Shown here piece by piece: positions 13,103 to 20,063 of a stretch of DNA of 20,063 nucleotides. Position 1 is the stretch's first letter, and every line of letters starts with the position of its first letter. The stretch lies in assembly GCA_049841315.1 (NCBI GenBank), contig JASGDB010000015.1:1-20063 (forward strand). The letters run 5' to 3'. This DNA is from JASGDB01 sp049841315. GTDB lineage: Bacteria; Bacteroidota; Bacteroidia; Flavobacteriales; Weeksellaceae. The notes under the pieces were generated by a model. It was not told the origin of the DNA. It searched no databases and saw nothing but the letters and a program-made list of their open reading frames with translations. The position numbers and the translations under genes were made by a program.

Positions 13103-14791
13103 TTACTTTTTAGCTGTTGCTTTCGTTCCGCTCTCCAGAATTTTTTCTAAAATTTTATGCGTAATCATGTACGTCGGCTTCACTCCGGTAAGTCCGAGAC
13201 CTCCTGAAGAAAGCGTACTTCCTGTTTCCAGCGGGTTATCCGATGCGTAATATGCGTACATCACAAACAAATCTGGCGAGATATGATGACGGATTTTTGA
13301 AGCCACCTGAATCGCTTTCTGATAATGAGCGCCCTCCATTTCCAGGCCGATGGCTTTCCATGAAGTTGTCATGAAGTAGGAAAGAATATCCTTATTCTGC
13401 AAAGACGTTCCCAAAACGGTAATCATCGGGCCTTCAAAAGATTTTATTTCATCATCTTGAAAATCAGAAAGTTTCAAAGCGTTTTCAAAAGGATAATTAT
13501 CCGCCGTTCCTTCAAAAATATGCGAAGTAGGAATCATGATGTCTCCTTTTCCTCCGGTAAGGATTCCCGCTTTTCCCATGATAGAAACGGATTTTACTTT
13601 CATTGTATACACTTCTCCGTTGTAATCGTAAGGTCTTAAAAGTTCGTCCATTACTTCATACGCCTGCTCTCCGAAAGCGTAATCGAAGACCATTACAACA
13701 TCATCTCCGCTGAATTTTGAAGAGGAAAACGGAGTGTTTTTCAAATTAATTTTGCTGAGATCGATAATCTGAACATCAATATTACTTCCGCTGTTGTCAT
13801 CAATATAGAGTAATCCCTGTTTCTGCGAATAATCGAGGATTTTGTCCTGAAGCGTTTTCTTGTTGCTGATTTCTTCAAATAAACTGTAATCCACCTCCTT
13901 TCCGTTCTTTTTATTAAGTGCATTATTGGCGAAAAGCATGTTTTTCACGGAATGCATATTGGCGGAAATAATGTGAAGCGGGCGCATGTGCAGGTTGTTG
14001 GAAGCCAGAACTTCTTTCACCTTATCTGCCCATTTTTCACCGAAAAAGTGATGGCCGACTCTTTCACGGAGAATTGCGCTGAAGAATATTTCCCTTTCTC
14101 TGATTCCTTTCCAGTCGTTAAGACTTGTTTTCCCGAGATTGTAAATGATTTTGAAAAGACGGTCGGGATTATTATCATCGCTGAAATTGTTGTAGGCTTT
14201 CAAAGTTTCGTCAAACGTTCTTCCCAAAAGCGAAGAAAGATGAATAAGCGCTACTTCCTTTTCCTTTCTGCTGAATTTTTTCTCTCCCAACGCCACAGAT
14301 TCTATTATCTGCCATGCTCTTGTCGGTTTGAAATCCTCATCAGCAATATATCCGAGGTCGCGGATTTTATCGGCTTCCATGTATAGGAACGTAAGGTGGG
14401 TAAGGATGTCGTAAATTTCCGACCTTCCCAGCAGGACTTCGATGTTCATCTGATGTTCGTCGATTCGGTAGCAGTTTCTGCGTCTTTTCTTCGGAACGAT
14501 GATTTCAAAACTACCTTTGTCAAAACCCTCATCCGATGTGAGGTGAACGAACGGAGTTTCCTCGATTCCTTCCGGCAGTCGGTCCAGAACATACAAAAGT
14601 CCGTCCAGTTCTATTTTATTCGGGATTCCCATAGAACCGTAGATTTCCGGCGCGATAGTCGTTAAGAGTTTTCTTAATGTTTCGCCCGAAACTCCCGCCG
14701 GTTTGAAAAATCCTCTGTAAAAAAGGTGGCGCATAGCGACATAAAGTCTTTCAATAGCTTCTGTAGTTTCTCTTGCTCTGGAATTTACCAT
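13103..14791 (-). CDS. DUF6909-like conserved Bacteroidota protein with a nucleoside-phosphorylase-like C-terminus
   Basis: A 562-residue, soluble-looking protein without signal peptide or membrane segments. The N-terminus (NSRARETTEAIERLYVAMRHLFYRGFFKP) and the block CYRIDEHQMNIEVLLGRSEIYDILTHLTFLYMEADKI match what I remember of a conserved Bacteroidota family annotated as DUF6909; I could not check this. The C-terminal ~200 residues contain KAGILTGGKGDIMIPTSHI, a later VLGTSLQNKDIL and the run IGLEMEGAHYQKAI. This resembles the G-[IL]-EMEGA substrate motif of purine nucleoside phosphorylases and MTA/SAH nucleosidases, and YASDNPLETGSTLS sits where those enzymes carry their catalytic Asp. 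An enzyme acting on a nucleoside or nucleotide is therefore possible, but this is inference. It is monocistronic on the - strand. A weak promoter-like TATCTTCG lies upstream at 14817-14824. Confidence 0.75.
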   Translation of the reverse strand: MVNSRARETTEAIERLYVAMRHLFYRGFFKPAGVSGETLRKLLTTIAPEIYGSMGIPNKIELDGLLYVLDRLPEGIEETPFVHLTSDEGFDKGSFEIIVPKKRRRNCYRIDEHQMNIEVLLGRSEIYDILTHLTFLYMEADKIRDLGYIADEDFKPTRAWQIIESVALGEKKFSRKEKEVALIHLSSLLGRTFDETLKAYNNFSDDNNPDRLFKIIYNLGKTSLNDWKGIREREIFFSAILRERVGHHFFGEKWADKVKEVLASNNLHMRPLHIISANMHSVKNMLFANNALNKKNGKEVDYSLFEEISNKKTLQDKILDYSQKQGLLYIDDNSGSNIDVQIIDLSKINLKNTPFSSSKFSGDDVVMVFDYAFGEQAYEVMDELLRPYDYNGEVYTMKVKSVSIMGKAGILTGGKGDIMIPTSHIFEGTADNYPFENALKLSDFQDDEIKSFEGPMITVLGTSLQNKDILSYFMTTSWKAIGLEMEGAHYQKAIQVASKIRHHISPDLFVMYAYYASDNPLETGSTLSSGGLGLTGVKPTYMITHKILEKILESGTKATAKK

Positions 14792-14862
14792 AAATTTTGA
14801 TTTTTAGAAAAGTCTGCGAAGATACAAAATTATTTTTTAATGATAAAAATTGAATCGGCAAC

Positions 14863-15234
14863 TCATTGATGTTTCGATTTCAAAGTGTGTTTGTAATGAC
14901 TCAAAAGCCTGTAATAAAGGCTTTCGAACACCTGATAATTTCTGTTTTTGTTGCCATCGCTCATTGTGGATTTGGTAGGGCTTTGATTTAATCCAATGTC
15001 TGAAATAAAGGTATTACTAATTGATAATCAGTAACTTACACCAGTAAGCATATAACATTTATTCAGCTGTCCGAACGTTAATGCGGTCAATTGGTCGTAA
15101 GTCTTGTATTTATGGCAACCTTTGTCGGATTGGTGTTTGTGGATTTCAGATTTGAGTAAATGAGGAGGTATCAAATTTAAAATTTGACCAATCACTGGTT
15201 TATTTGTATCTTTGGAACGCCTGAACAATGCCAT
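14863..15234 (-). pseudogene. Truncated IS4-family transposase with an internal stop
   Basis: Reading leftward from the ATG at 15234, the frame encodes MALFRRSKDTNKPVIGQIL and then KHQSDKGCHKYKTYDQLTAL and FGQLNKCYMLTGVSY, as in the N-terminal (DUF4372-like) domain of Bacteroidota IS4 transposases. An in-frame TGA follows (15028-15030). After it the same frame continues with SNTFISDIGLNQSPTKST and SDGNKNRNYQVFESLYYRLL, also typical of that family, and stops at 14863-14865. Only about 120 of an expected ~380 codons remain and the DDE catalytic domain is missing. It is thus a dead remnant carrying both a nonsense mutation and a 3' truncation. No terminal repeats were identified with confidence. 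Confidence 0.8.
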
Positions 15235-15287
15235 ATTTGAAAAAAGTTGAGATGTTTTTCAAAGTAAAGCATTCTCAGGCACTTTTT

Positions 15288-15366
15288 TTATGCAAAGTTT
15301 CGGATTGTTGTAATGGCTGACTTACCATAAGCCTCTCCAAATACACGATAATTATTCAGTTTTTCC
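15288..15366 (-). pseudogene. Possible second transposase scrap beside the IS4 remnant
   Basis: On the - strand a short frame reads EKLNNYRVFGEAYGKSAITTIRNFA and stops at 15288-15290. The NYRVF start and the spacing recall NYQVFESLYYRLL in the neighbouring IS4 remnant on the same strand, and the DNA shares AATTATC and CATTACAA. This may be the diverged end of another transposase copy. The match is short and could be chance. Confidence 0.25.
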
Positions 15367-15406
15367 TAATTTTTAAAAGCGAACGCCGTAAATGTGACAA
15401 AAGTTT

Positions 15407-15438
15407 TTTGTGCCTTTCTCTTTTTTTCTATAAATTTG
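15407..15438 (+). promoter_or_regulatory. Bacteroidota-type promoter of gcvH
   Basis: TTTG (15407-15410) and TAAATTTG (15431-15438) are separated by exactly 20 bases, which fits the TTG / TAnnTTTG pattern of Flavobacteria sigma-A-type promoters. The downstream box ends 25 bases before the gcvH ATG, leaving a leader of roughly 20 bases. It is the best promoter match in the window. Confidence 0.65.
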
Positions 15439-15463
15439 GCTCAATACTTTTTATATTAAAAAA

Positions 15464-15841
15464 ATGAACACACCATCTGAATTAAAGTACACCAAAGACC
15501 ACGAGTGGGTACGCATTGAGGGAAATGTAGCAACAGTCGGAATCACCGATTTTGCACAGGGAGAATTAGGAGACATCGTCTATGTAGATGTAGACACCGT
15601 AGATGACGAGCTTAATTCCGGCGACGTTTTCGGAAGCGTGGAAGCCGTAAAAACAGTTTCCGATTTGTTTCTGCCTGTTTCCGGAACGATTACGGAGTTC
15701 AACGATGCGCTGGAAGACCAGCCGGAACTTCTGAATACAGACCCTTATGGCGACGGCTGGATTGTCAAAGTACAGATTCAGGACGGTTTCGATGTTTCAG
15801 AATTGCTTTCGGCAGAACAATATCAGGAAACACTTGGATAA
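15464..15841 (+). CDS. gcvH: Glycine cleavage system H protein
   Basis: Small lipoyl carrier protein that shuttles the aminomethyl group between the P, T and L proteins of the glycine cleavage system. The 125-residue length is normal. Visible landmarks: YTKDHEWVRIEGNVATVGITDFAQGELGDIVYVD (9-42), the lipoylation motif GSVEAVKTVSDLF with the attached lysine at position 63, PVSGTITEFNDAL, and the C-terminal PYGDGWIVKVQI. No P or T protein gene is nearby, so the genes of this system are dispersed here. The ATG at 15464 lies just downstream of a good promoter. Its stop overlaps the probable start of the VanZ-like gene, suggesting translational coupling. Confidence 0.97.
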   Translation: MNTPSELKYTKDHEWVRIEGNVATVGITDFAQGELGDIVYVDVDTVDDELNSGDVFGSVEAVKTVSDLFLPVSGTITEFNDALEDQPELLNTDPYGDGWIVKVQIQDGFDVSELLSAEQYQETLG

Positions 15842-16190
15842 AATTTCAAAAATATTCAGAAAGATATTGCCCATTTATTGGGCAATTCTTACGTATATGC
15901 TTCTCAAACCCGGAACGGAAAACCACGAATACTGGTTCATGTTCAACGGGATTGACAAAGTTCTTCATCTTTCCATATTTGCGTTATTGGGATTCTGTTT
16001 CATGACGGCTTTTCACAAAACCAGATTTCTTACCTATATATATATAATGTTAATTTATGCATTTCTCACCGAAATCCTTCAGGGCGAAATGAAGCTGGGT
16101 CGCTCATTAGAAGTTATGGATGTAGTTGCAGATGCGGTGGGTTTTCTCATGGGATATATAGGATTCAGAAAGGCTAAACAAAGGTTTTAG
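15834..16190 (+). CDS. VanZ-like family membrane protein
   Basis: Small hydrophobic protein with about four membrane segments, beginning with RKILPIYWAILTYMLLKP, then DKVLHLSIFALLGFCFM, TYIYIMLIYAFLTEILQ and VVADAVGFLMGYIGF. The DK..H...F..LG and E..Q......R..E..D..A...G patterns are those of the VanZ-like family (PF04892), whose members are mostly of unknown role; VanZ itself gives low-level teicoplanin resistance. No ATG allows the first membrane segment to be included without running far back into gcvH. I therefore favour the TTG at 15834, which overlaps the gcvH end by eight bases and gives 118 residues, a normal length. Starting further upstream (ATG 15747) would place over 90 bases in overlap and add a non-family N-terminus. 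A 150-bp palindromic element begins 9 bases after the stop. Confidence 0.8.
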   Translation: MDKISKIFRKILPIYWAILTYMLLKPGTENHEYWFMFNGIDKVLHLSIFALLGFCFMTAFHKTRFLTYIYIMLIYAFLTEILQGEMKLGRSLEVMDVVADAVGFLMGYIGFRKAKQRF

Positions 16191-16199
16191 GAAACTTTA

Positions 16200-16349
16200 A
16201 GAGCCTGTTTAAAAATTATTAAGAAATAAAATTTTCAGGAATTTTTCTTTTTCCCATCCCTAAAGGGTGGAGAAATCCCTGAAAATTTCATCAAAATTAT
16301 ACCCTTTAGGGTTAGGGAAATTAATTTTGATGAAATTTAAACAGGCTCT
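16200..16349. mobile_element. 150-bp MITE-like palindromic element, copy 2
   Basis: Same length and orientation as copy 1 (12678-12827), with three differences by eye, all G/A or C/T transitions. One difference (CAGGG to CAGGA near 16240) breaks a base pair in the first hairpin, and one lies in the outer arm. It fills the gap between the VanZ-like gene and the convergent DUF3822-like gene, so it may act as a two-way transcript end. No clear target-site duplication is visible. Confidence 0.85.
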
Positions 16350-16402
16350 AAAAAGTTAATTCGGCGAAGGAAATTCTTTTTTTTCGATTGAAAAATATTT
16401 TT

Positions 16403-17119
16403 CTATCCCAAAATAAAATTCCTGTTCGGAATATTATCAAAAACAATTTTCAGGTTTTTCACAAACTTTTGGAGTTCGGAGATAAAGGTTTCATTTTCAA
16501 TGGTTTCTCCGTAAACGAAAAACTGCGTTTCATCAATTCCGAAACCTATTTTGCTTAATGTAAACATCACGAAGTACAGGAAATCCACTTCGGAATTCAC
16601 ATCCAGATTGTTGTACAGAATCACTTTTTTATTATCAAAAGCGAAAAACTCGCATTGGTTGTGATACAGATTGATATGGATTTCCTTTTTGCTCTTTGCT
16701 GAAAGGCTGTTCAGAAATTTTTCTCCCGAAAAATTGAAATGTGTGGCAACCGCCAAATCTTTAATCATCCGATAATACGTTTTCGGAAAAGTGTAATAAA
16801 ACTGAACGCCGAATTTTCTGTTCACAGAAAGCATCAGTTCTTCGGTATCTCTGTCCACGTCGGAGTTGTACGCAATCAAGTCGTATCCCGAATCGTGCCG
16901 GGAAAAACCTTCCGGCATCAAAGTAAAATGATTAAAAACGGAAATCACGGAGATTTCTTCAAACCTTTGTTTCAGTAAAGTTTCTTCCAGTTTTTTCGCG
17001 ATAAAATCCTGCGGAGTTTCTTCTGAAAGAAAAAATCCGTTTTCCTCCAATACCTGTTTTCCTTTCAGAATCTGGTATTGCAGTCCGTCTTTGGTAAAAA
17101 GTAATTTGAGTTTGCTCAT
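16403..17119 (-). CDS. DUF3822-like protein
   Basis: A 238-residue soluble protein. The opening KLKLLFTKDGLQYQIL, the middle LMPEGFSRHD and VQFYYTFPKTYYRMIKDLAVATHFNFSGEKFLNSL, and HINLYHNQCEFFAFDNKKVILYNNLDVNSEVDFLYFVMFTL resemble the Bacteroidota family DUF3822. I recall this family as having an actin-like (ASKHA) fold with no assigned function; the name is from memory and unverified. No signal peptide or membrane helix is seen. It follows the Smr-domain gene with an 18-base gap on the same strand, so it is probably the last gene of that transcript. It converges with the VanZ-like gene across copy 2 of the 150-bp element. Confidence 0.75.
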   Translation of the reverse strand: MSKLKLLFTKDGLQYQILKGKQVLEENGFFLSEETPQDFIAKKLEETLLKQRFEEISVISVFNHFTLMPEGFSRHDSGYDLIAYNSDVDRDTEELMLSVNRKFGVQFYYTFPKTYYRMIKDLAVATHFNFSGEKFLNSLSAKSKKEIHINLYHNQCEFFAFDNKKVILYNNLDVNSEVDFLYFVMFTLSKIGFGIDETQFFVYGETIENETFISELQKFVKNLKIVFDNIPNRNFILG

Positions 17120-17137
17120 AATCAGTCGGGAGCAAAT

Positions 17138-17632
17138 TTAAGGAAATTCCACCAGTATTGCACCCGATTGCTGAACGAGGATTTCTTTATGGTAAAAATC
17201 GAGTCCGGATTGGGATTTCAGGGTGTCTGTTACGAGTTTTTGCAGCGTTCCGTTCCCGATTCCGTGGATAATTTCCATTTTTTTGATTCTGTTTTTCCGA
17301 CAAAATTCCAGTGTCTGTACCAGTTTTTCTTTCTGAATGAACAGCCTTTCAAAACTTTCATAATTCTCAGGATTGCTCACTAATTTTTCAAAATGTAAAT
17401 CCAGAACAAGAATATTCTGCGAGTGTTTTTTGGATTTCGGCGGAGTGTATTCGGCTTTCTTTTCCACTTTTACGCCGTCGTAAATAGAAGCATTCCGAAT
17501 CACGAGTTTCTCTTTCGGATATTGATGTGTAAACCCGAACTCATCCTGAACAACCACCATATTCCCGTGAACGGAAGTTACAATTCCGTTTAAATCTTCA
17601 TCTATAACTGAAACTTTGTCGTTTATTTTCAT
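17138..17632 (-). CDS. Smr-domain protein (MutS2 C-terminal type)
   Basis: A 164-residue cytoplasmic protein. The N-terminal ~60 residues (MKINDKVSVIDEDLNGIVTSVHGNMVVVQDEFGFTHQYPKEKLV) form a small beta-rich, KOW/Tudor-like region similar to that preceding Smr domains in Bacteroidota. The C-terminal Smr domain shows the LDLH motif in ILVLDLHFEKLV and the HGIGNGTLQKLV loop, ending GAILVEF. Smr domains are nicking endonucleases or nucleic-acid binders, and recent work links some to mRNA cleavage at stalled ribosomes. Which applies here is not visible. I chose the ATG at 17632, one base after the stop of the flavin reductase-like gene. A longer open frame from 17884 only reads antisense-like sequence over that gene and adds no family residues. 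Confidence 0.85.
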   Translation of the reverse strand: MKINDKVSVIDEDLNGIVTSVHGNMVVVQDEFGFTHQYPKEKLVIRNASIYDGVKVEKKAEYTPPKSKKHSQNILVLDLHFEKLVSNPENYESFERLFIQKEKLVQTLEFCRKNRIKKMEIIHGIGNGTLQKLVTDTLKSQSGLDFYHKEILVQQSGAILVEFP

Positions 17633-17633
17633 T

Positions 17634-18467
17634 TTATTTTTCCCTTGGCTCTTGTAAGCTATTCCAGGCTTCCTCAATTTTATTTTCCGCCAAAAGTTTC
17701 TGCGCTTCGAGGTGAATGTTTTCATCTTCGGAAAAACGAGTGCCGGAAAGTTCTTCCACATTGGCAAGCATTCCCAAATCGTTTCCGGTAAAGACTTTTG
17801 AATATTTGATTTCGTTTGGAAGTCTATCAAAGCCGATACCTTTTGTAACCAAAGGTTTCGGAACTTCAAAAAGATTTCCGGCATTATTTCTGGAGTAAAA
17901 ATTTCCGCCTAATCTTGCAACTAATTCAAGTTTTATCTGGTCTAAATTTCCTTCTTTATTCAAATATTCTTCGCGGATGTGGATTTTCATTACTTCACAG
18001 ATAATCAGGTTTCCCGCACCGCCTTGTTCACCGAAAGATTTTACTTCCAGAACTTTACACTCGAAATTTACAGGACATTCTTCAATCAGTTTTGGCTGAA
18101 TCAAATCTGCATCTTTCATGGTGAGTCCGGTTTTGATGAACTCGTTCACGCCTTTTTCGTATTCTGTGGACGAAAGGGAAATCTGCTGAACGATAGGGTA
18201 GTTCACGATGCCAATCGCCACTTCCGCAACTTCCAGAACGTTTTCCAGAGTGTGTTTGGTTGTTCCACCACGTACCCGTCTGGACGGAGAAAAAATCAGA
18301 ATCGGCGGAACTGTGCTGAACATATTGAAAAAACTGAACGGAGAAAGATTGATATTTCCGTTTTTGTCAACTGTAGAAGCCAGCGCAATCGGGCGCGGCG
18401 CAACGGAAGTCTGCAAAACCTGCTGTAACTCCATCGGTGATAAATCTGCCGGAATGAGGGTTTTCAT
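17634..18467 (-). CDS. Flavin reductase-like domain protein (FMN-binding split barrel)
   Basis: A 277-residue protein beginning MKTLIPADLSPMELQQVLQ, then SVAPRPIALASTVDKNGNINLSPFSFFNMFSTVPPILIFSPSRR, which is the FMN-binding split-barrel opening of the flavin reductase-like family (PF01613). DTVENV-like TKHTLENVLEVAEVAIGIVNY and SSTEYEKGVNEF follow in the expected order, and a later LVARLGGNFYSRN is also typical. The family binds FMN and includes flavin:NAD(P)H reductases and many uncharacterised oxidoreductases, so the substrate is unknown. The last ~60 residues extend beyond the barrel. It is the first gene of a tight group with the Smr-domain and DUF3822-like genes; tyrS lies 73 bases upstream on the same strand. 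Confidence 0.88.
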   Translation of the reverse strand: MKTLIPADLSPMELQQVLQTSVAPRPIALASTVDKNGNINLSPFSFFNMFSTVPPILIFSPSRRVRGGTTKHTLENVLEVAEVAIGIVNYPIVQQISLSSTEYEKGVNEFIKTGLTMKDADLIQPKLIEECPVNFECKVLEVKSFGEQGGAGNLIICEVMKIHIREEYLNKEGNLDQIKLELVARLGGNFYSRNNAGNLFEVPKPLVTKGIGFDRLPNEIKYSKVFTGNDLGMLANVEELSGTRFSEDENIHLEAQKLLAENKIEEAWNSLQEPREK

Positions 18468-18514
18468 GATGATTCAAAAAATGAGTTAAACTTTTTCTTA
18501 TAATTTCTTATCGT

Positions 18515-18539
18515 AATTGATTTTCCGAAATAATCAATT
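18515..18539 (-). terminator. Hairpin just after tyrS
   Basis: AATTGATT (18515-18522) and AATCAATT (18532-18539) form an 8-bp stem with a 9-base loop, one base beyond the tyrS stop on the - strand. There is no clear U-tract after it, so it may be a weak terminator, a transcript-stabilising hairpin or an attenuator between tyrS and the flavin reductase-like gene. Confidence 0.35.
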
Positions 18540-18540
18540 T

Positions 18541-19836
18541 CTACACCGCCCTTACAATAAAATAATTCTTCTTCCCTTTCTGCAGTAAAAGATATTTCCC
18601 TGCAATCAAATCGCTTTCCTGTGCAGAAAAATCTTCATCAACTTTCTGTTTGTTTACGGAAATTGCATTGCCTTTCAGTTCGCGTTGTGCTTCACTTTTG
18701 GATTTCAGGAAACCGGATTTTTCAGACAGTAAATCAACGATTCCTGCGCCCAAAATCTCTGCTTTGGAAACTTCCTTTTGAGGAACTCCGTCGAAAATTT
18801 CAAGGAAAATATCTTCATCCAGACCTACTAAATCTTCCGCAGTAGAGCGTCCGAAAAGAATCTCCGATGCTTTCACGGCTTTTTCGTATTCTTCTCTGCC
18901 GTGAACCCAAACCGTTACTTCTTCCGCAAGTTTTTTCTGCAGTTTTCTTTCGTGCGGAGCGGTTTTGTGTTCGGCAATCAGGGTTTCTATTTCTTCTTTT
19001 TCGAGGAATGTGTAGAATTTGATAAAACGTTCAGCATCCTCATCCGTGCAGTTGAGCCAGAACTGATAGAATTTATACGGAGAAGTTTTCTTTTTGTCCA
19101 GCCAGTAATTTTCACCGCTTTCGGATTTCCCGAATTTTGAGCCGTCGGCTTTGGTAATCAGAGGAACAGTAAGAGCAAACGCTTCCCCTTGAACTTTTCT
19201 GCGGATAAGTTCCGTTCCGGTGGTGATATTTCCCCACTGGTCGGAACCTCCCATTTGAAGTTTCACATTATTATTCTGATACAAATGCAGGAAATCATAT
19301 CCCTGAATCAGCTGATAGGTAAATTCGGTAAAGCTCATTCCTTCAGCTCCGCCTTCTCCGGTGATTCTTTTTTTCACGGAGTCTTTTGCCATCATGTAAT
19401 TGACGGTGAGATTTTTCCCGACATCGCGGATGAATTCAAGGAAGCTGAATTTTTTCATCCAGTCGTAATTGTTCACCATTTCGGCTTTATTCGGTTCTGT
19501 TCCGTCGAAATCGAGGAATCTTGCGAGCTGATTTTTGATGCAGTCGATATAGTGGTTCAGGGTTTCTTCATCGAGGAGATTGCGTTCCGCCGATTTTCCG
19601 GACGGGTCGCCAATCATTCCGGTAGCACCGCCGACCAGTGCGTAAGGCTTGTGTCCGTGTCTTTGAAAATGAGCAAGAATCTTAATCTGAATCAGGCTTC
19701 CGATGTGCAGGGAATCCGCCGTAGGGTCGAACCCGATGTAGGCAGAAGTCATTTCTTTGTTCAGTTGTTCATCGGTTCCGGGCATCGTATCGGCAAAAAG
19801 TCCGCGCCATTTCAGTTCTTCAATAAAAGGGTTCAT
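18541..19836 (-). CDS. tyrS: Tyrosyl-tRNA synthetase
   Basis: Class I aminoacyl-tRNA synthetase that charges tRNA-Tyr. The 431-residue protein shows the class I HIGH-type motif as HIGS at 44-47 (in TADSLHIGSLIQIKIL), the GGATGMIGDPSGKSAER tyrosine/ATP region, QGYDFLHLYQ and LQMGGSDQWGNITTG, and the KMSKS-type loop as KFGKSESGENYWLD at about 235-248. The C-terminal ~80 residues form an S4-like RNA-binding domain (KSKSEAQRELKGNAISVNKQKV, ending GKKNYFIVRAV). Length is normal for the bacterial TyrRS-S type. The ATG at 19836 matches the family start MNPFIEELKWRGL. A promoter-like TATCTTTG lies upstream at 19858-19865. No T-box-like leader is visible, as expected for this phylum. Confidence 0.97.
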   Translation of the reverse strand: MNPFIEELKWRGLFADTMPGTDEQLNKEMTSAYIGFDPTADSLHIGSLIQIKILAHFQRHGHKPYALVGGATGMIGDPSGKSAERNLLDEETLNHYIDCIKNQLARFLDFDGTEPNKAEMVNNYDWMKKFSFLEFIRDVGKNLTVNYMMAKDSVKKRITGEGGAEGMSFTEFTYQLIQGYDFLHLYQNNNVKLQMGGSDQWGNITTGTELIRRKVQGEAFALTVPLITKADGSKFGKSESGENYWLDKKKTSPYKFYQFWLNCTDEDAERFIKFYTFLEKEEIETLIAEHKTAPHERKLQKKLAEEVTVWVHGREEYEKAVKASEILFGRSTAEDLVGLDEDIFLEIFDGVPQKEVSKAEILGAGIVDLLSEKSGFLKSKSEAQRELKGNAISVNKQKVDEDFSAQESDLIAGKYLLLQKGKKNYFIVRAV

Positions 19837-19857
19837 TCCTTAAAAATTTTTAGAGCG

Positions 19858-19865
19858 CAAAGATA
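19858..19865 (-). promoter_or_regulatory. Probable -7 box of the tyrS promoter
   Basis: On the - strand the sequence reads TATCTTTG, an exact match to the Bacteroidota TAnnTTTG box, about 20 bases before the tyrS ATG. The nearest upstream TTTG is only 12 bases away, closer than the usual spacing, so only the -7 half is well supported. Confidence 0.4.
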
Positions 19866-20063
19866 GAAATTATCGCTCAAACCGAAGAATGTGGAGGGTT
19901 TGATAATTCAGAAGAATTTCATCTTTTTCAATTTCAGGCTCTTCGCCATTTTGTATGGAAAAAAAATATCCATATTATTTTAAAATGACCTCGGAAACGG
20001 AGGCGTTAAAAATTTTAAAGAATTTTCGTTAAAAAATTTCCACTGTTCGAGGGCGGGACAAAA

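Noticed and set aside
17633..17884. Upstream extension of the Smr-domain frame to an ATG at 17884
   Set aside because: The added ~84 residues lie antisense-like in frame over the end of the flavin reductase-like gene and show no family features; the ATG at 17632 gives the normal N-terminus.
19189..19866. 225-codon open frame antisense to tyrS
   Set aside because: Phe-rich shadow of tyrS, no domain recognised, and it would run into the tyrS promoter region.
19980..20063. 27-codon frame on the - strand running in from the right edge and ending at a TAA near 19981
   Set aside because: It could be the 3' end of a gene outside the window, but the residues (ending LTPPFPRSF) show nothing recognisable and the DNA includes a small palindrome (ACCTCGGAAACGGAGG), so I do not call it.

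Overview
The window reads as chromosomal DNA from a member of the Bacteroidota, most likely the Flavobacteriales and probably a Chryseobacterium-type (Weeksellaceae) genome. Three things suggest this. The division cluster has Bacteroidota-style proteins: MraY with a long insertion near residues 155-215, FtsZ of 606 residues with a long acidic linker and a terminal FLxxxVD tail, and FtsQ with a Lys/Glu-rich tail. The clearest promoter has the TTTG-N20-TAnnTTTG form used by this phylum. Purine-rich ribosome-binding sites are mostly absent.

Region 1 (1-12609, all + strand) is the second half of a division and cell-wall (dcw) operon: mraY, murD, ftsW, murG, murC, ftsQ, ftsA, ftsZ. It is preceded by the cut-off end of an IS5-type transposase and a four-helix-bundle (23S rRNA intervening-sequence type) protein gene. 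MraY makes lipid I and MurG makes lipid II. MurC and MurD build the UDP-MurNAc-peptide precursor. FtsW polymerises septal glycan, FtsQ is a divisome linker, and FtsA tethers the FtsZ ring.

The notable feature is that nearly every junction of this essential operon, and two of its coding sequences, has been invaded by palindromic DNA. Two cassettes, each made of a GxxExxY-family (PD-(D/E)xK-like) gene framed by long inverted repeats, sit between murG and murC and between murC and ftsQ. An in-frame palindrome enlarges murG. A REP-like hairpin supplies part of the MurD N-terminus. A composite two-hairpin repeat overlaps the end of murD and recurs before ftsA, with paired base changes in its stem.

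Region 2 (12610-15463) holds a 150-bp MITE-like element after ftsZ, a repeat-derived spacer, a leftward gene for a DUF6909-like protein with a nucleoside-phosphorylase-like C-terminus, and the remains of an IS4-type transposase.

Region 3 (15464-16349) is gcvH overlapped by a VanZ-like gene, followed by a second, nearly identical copy of the 150-bp element.

Region 4 (16403-20063, - strand) is tyrS followed by a tight group: flavin reductase-like, Smr-domain protein and DUF3822-like protein. The last ~200 bases, upstream of tyrS, hold its probable promoter and no gene I can support. No tRNA, rRNA or CRISPR was recognised. All calls come from reading the sequence by eye; no database search was run.
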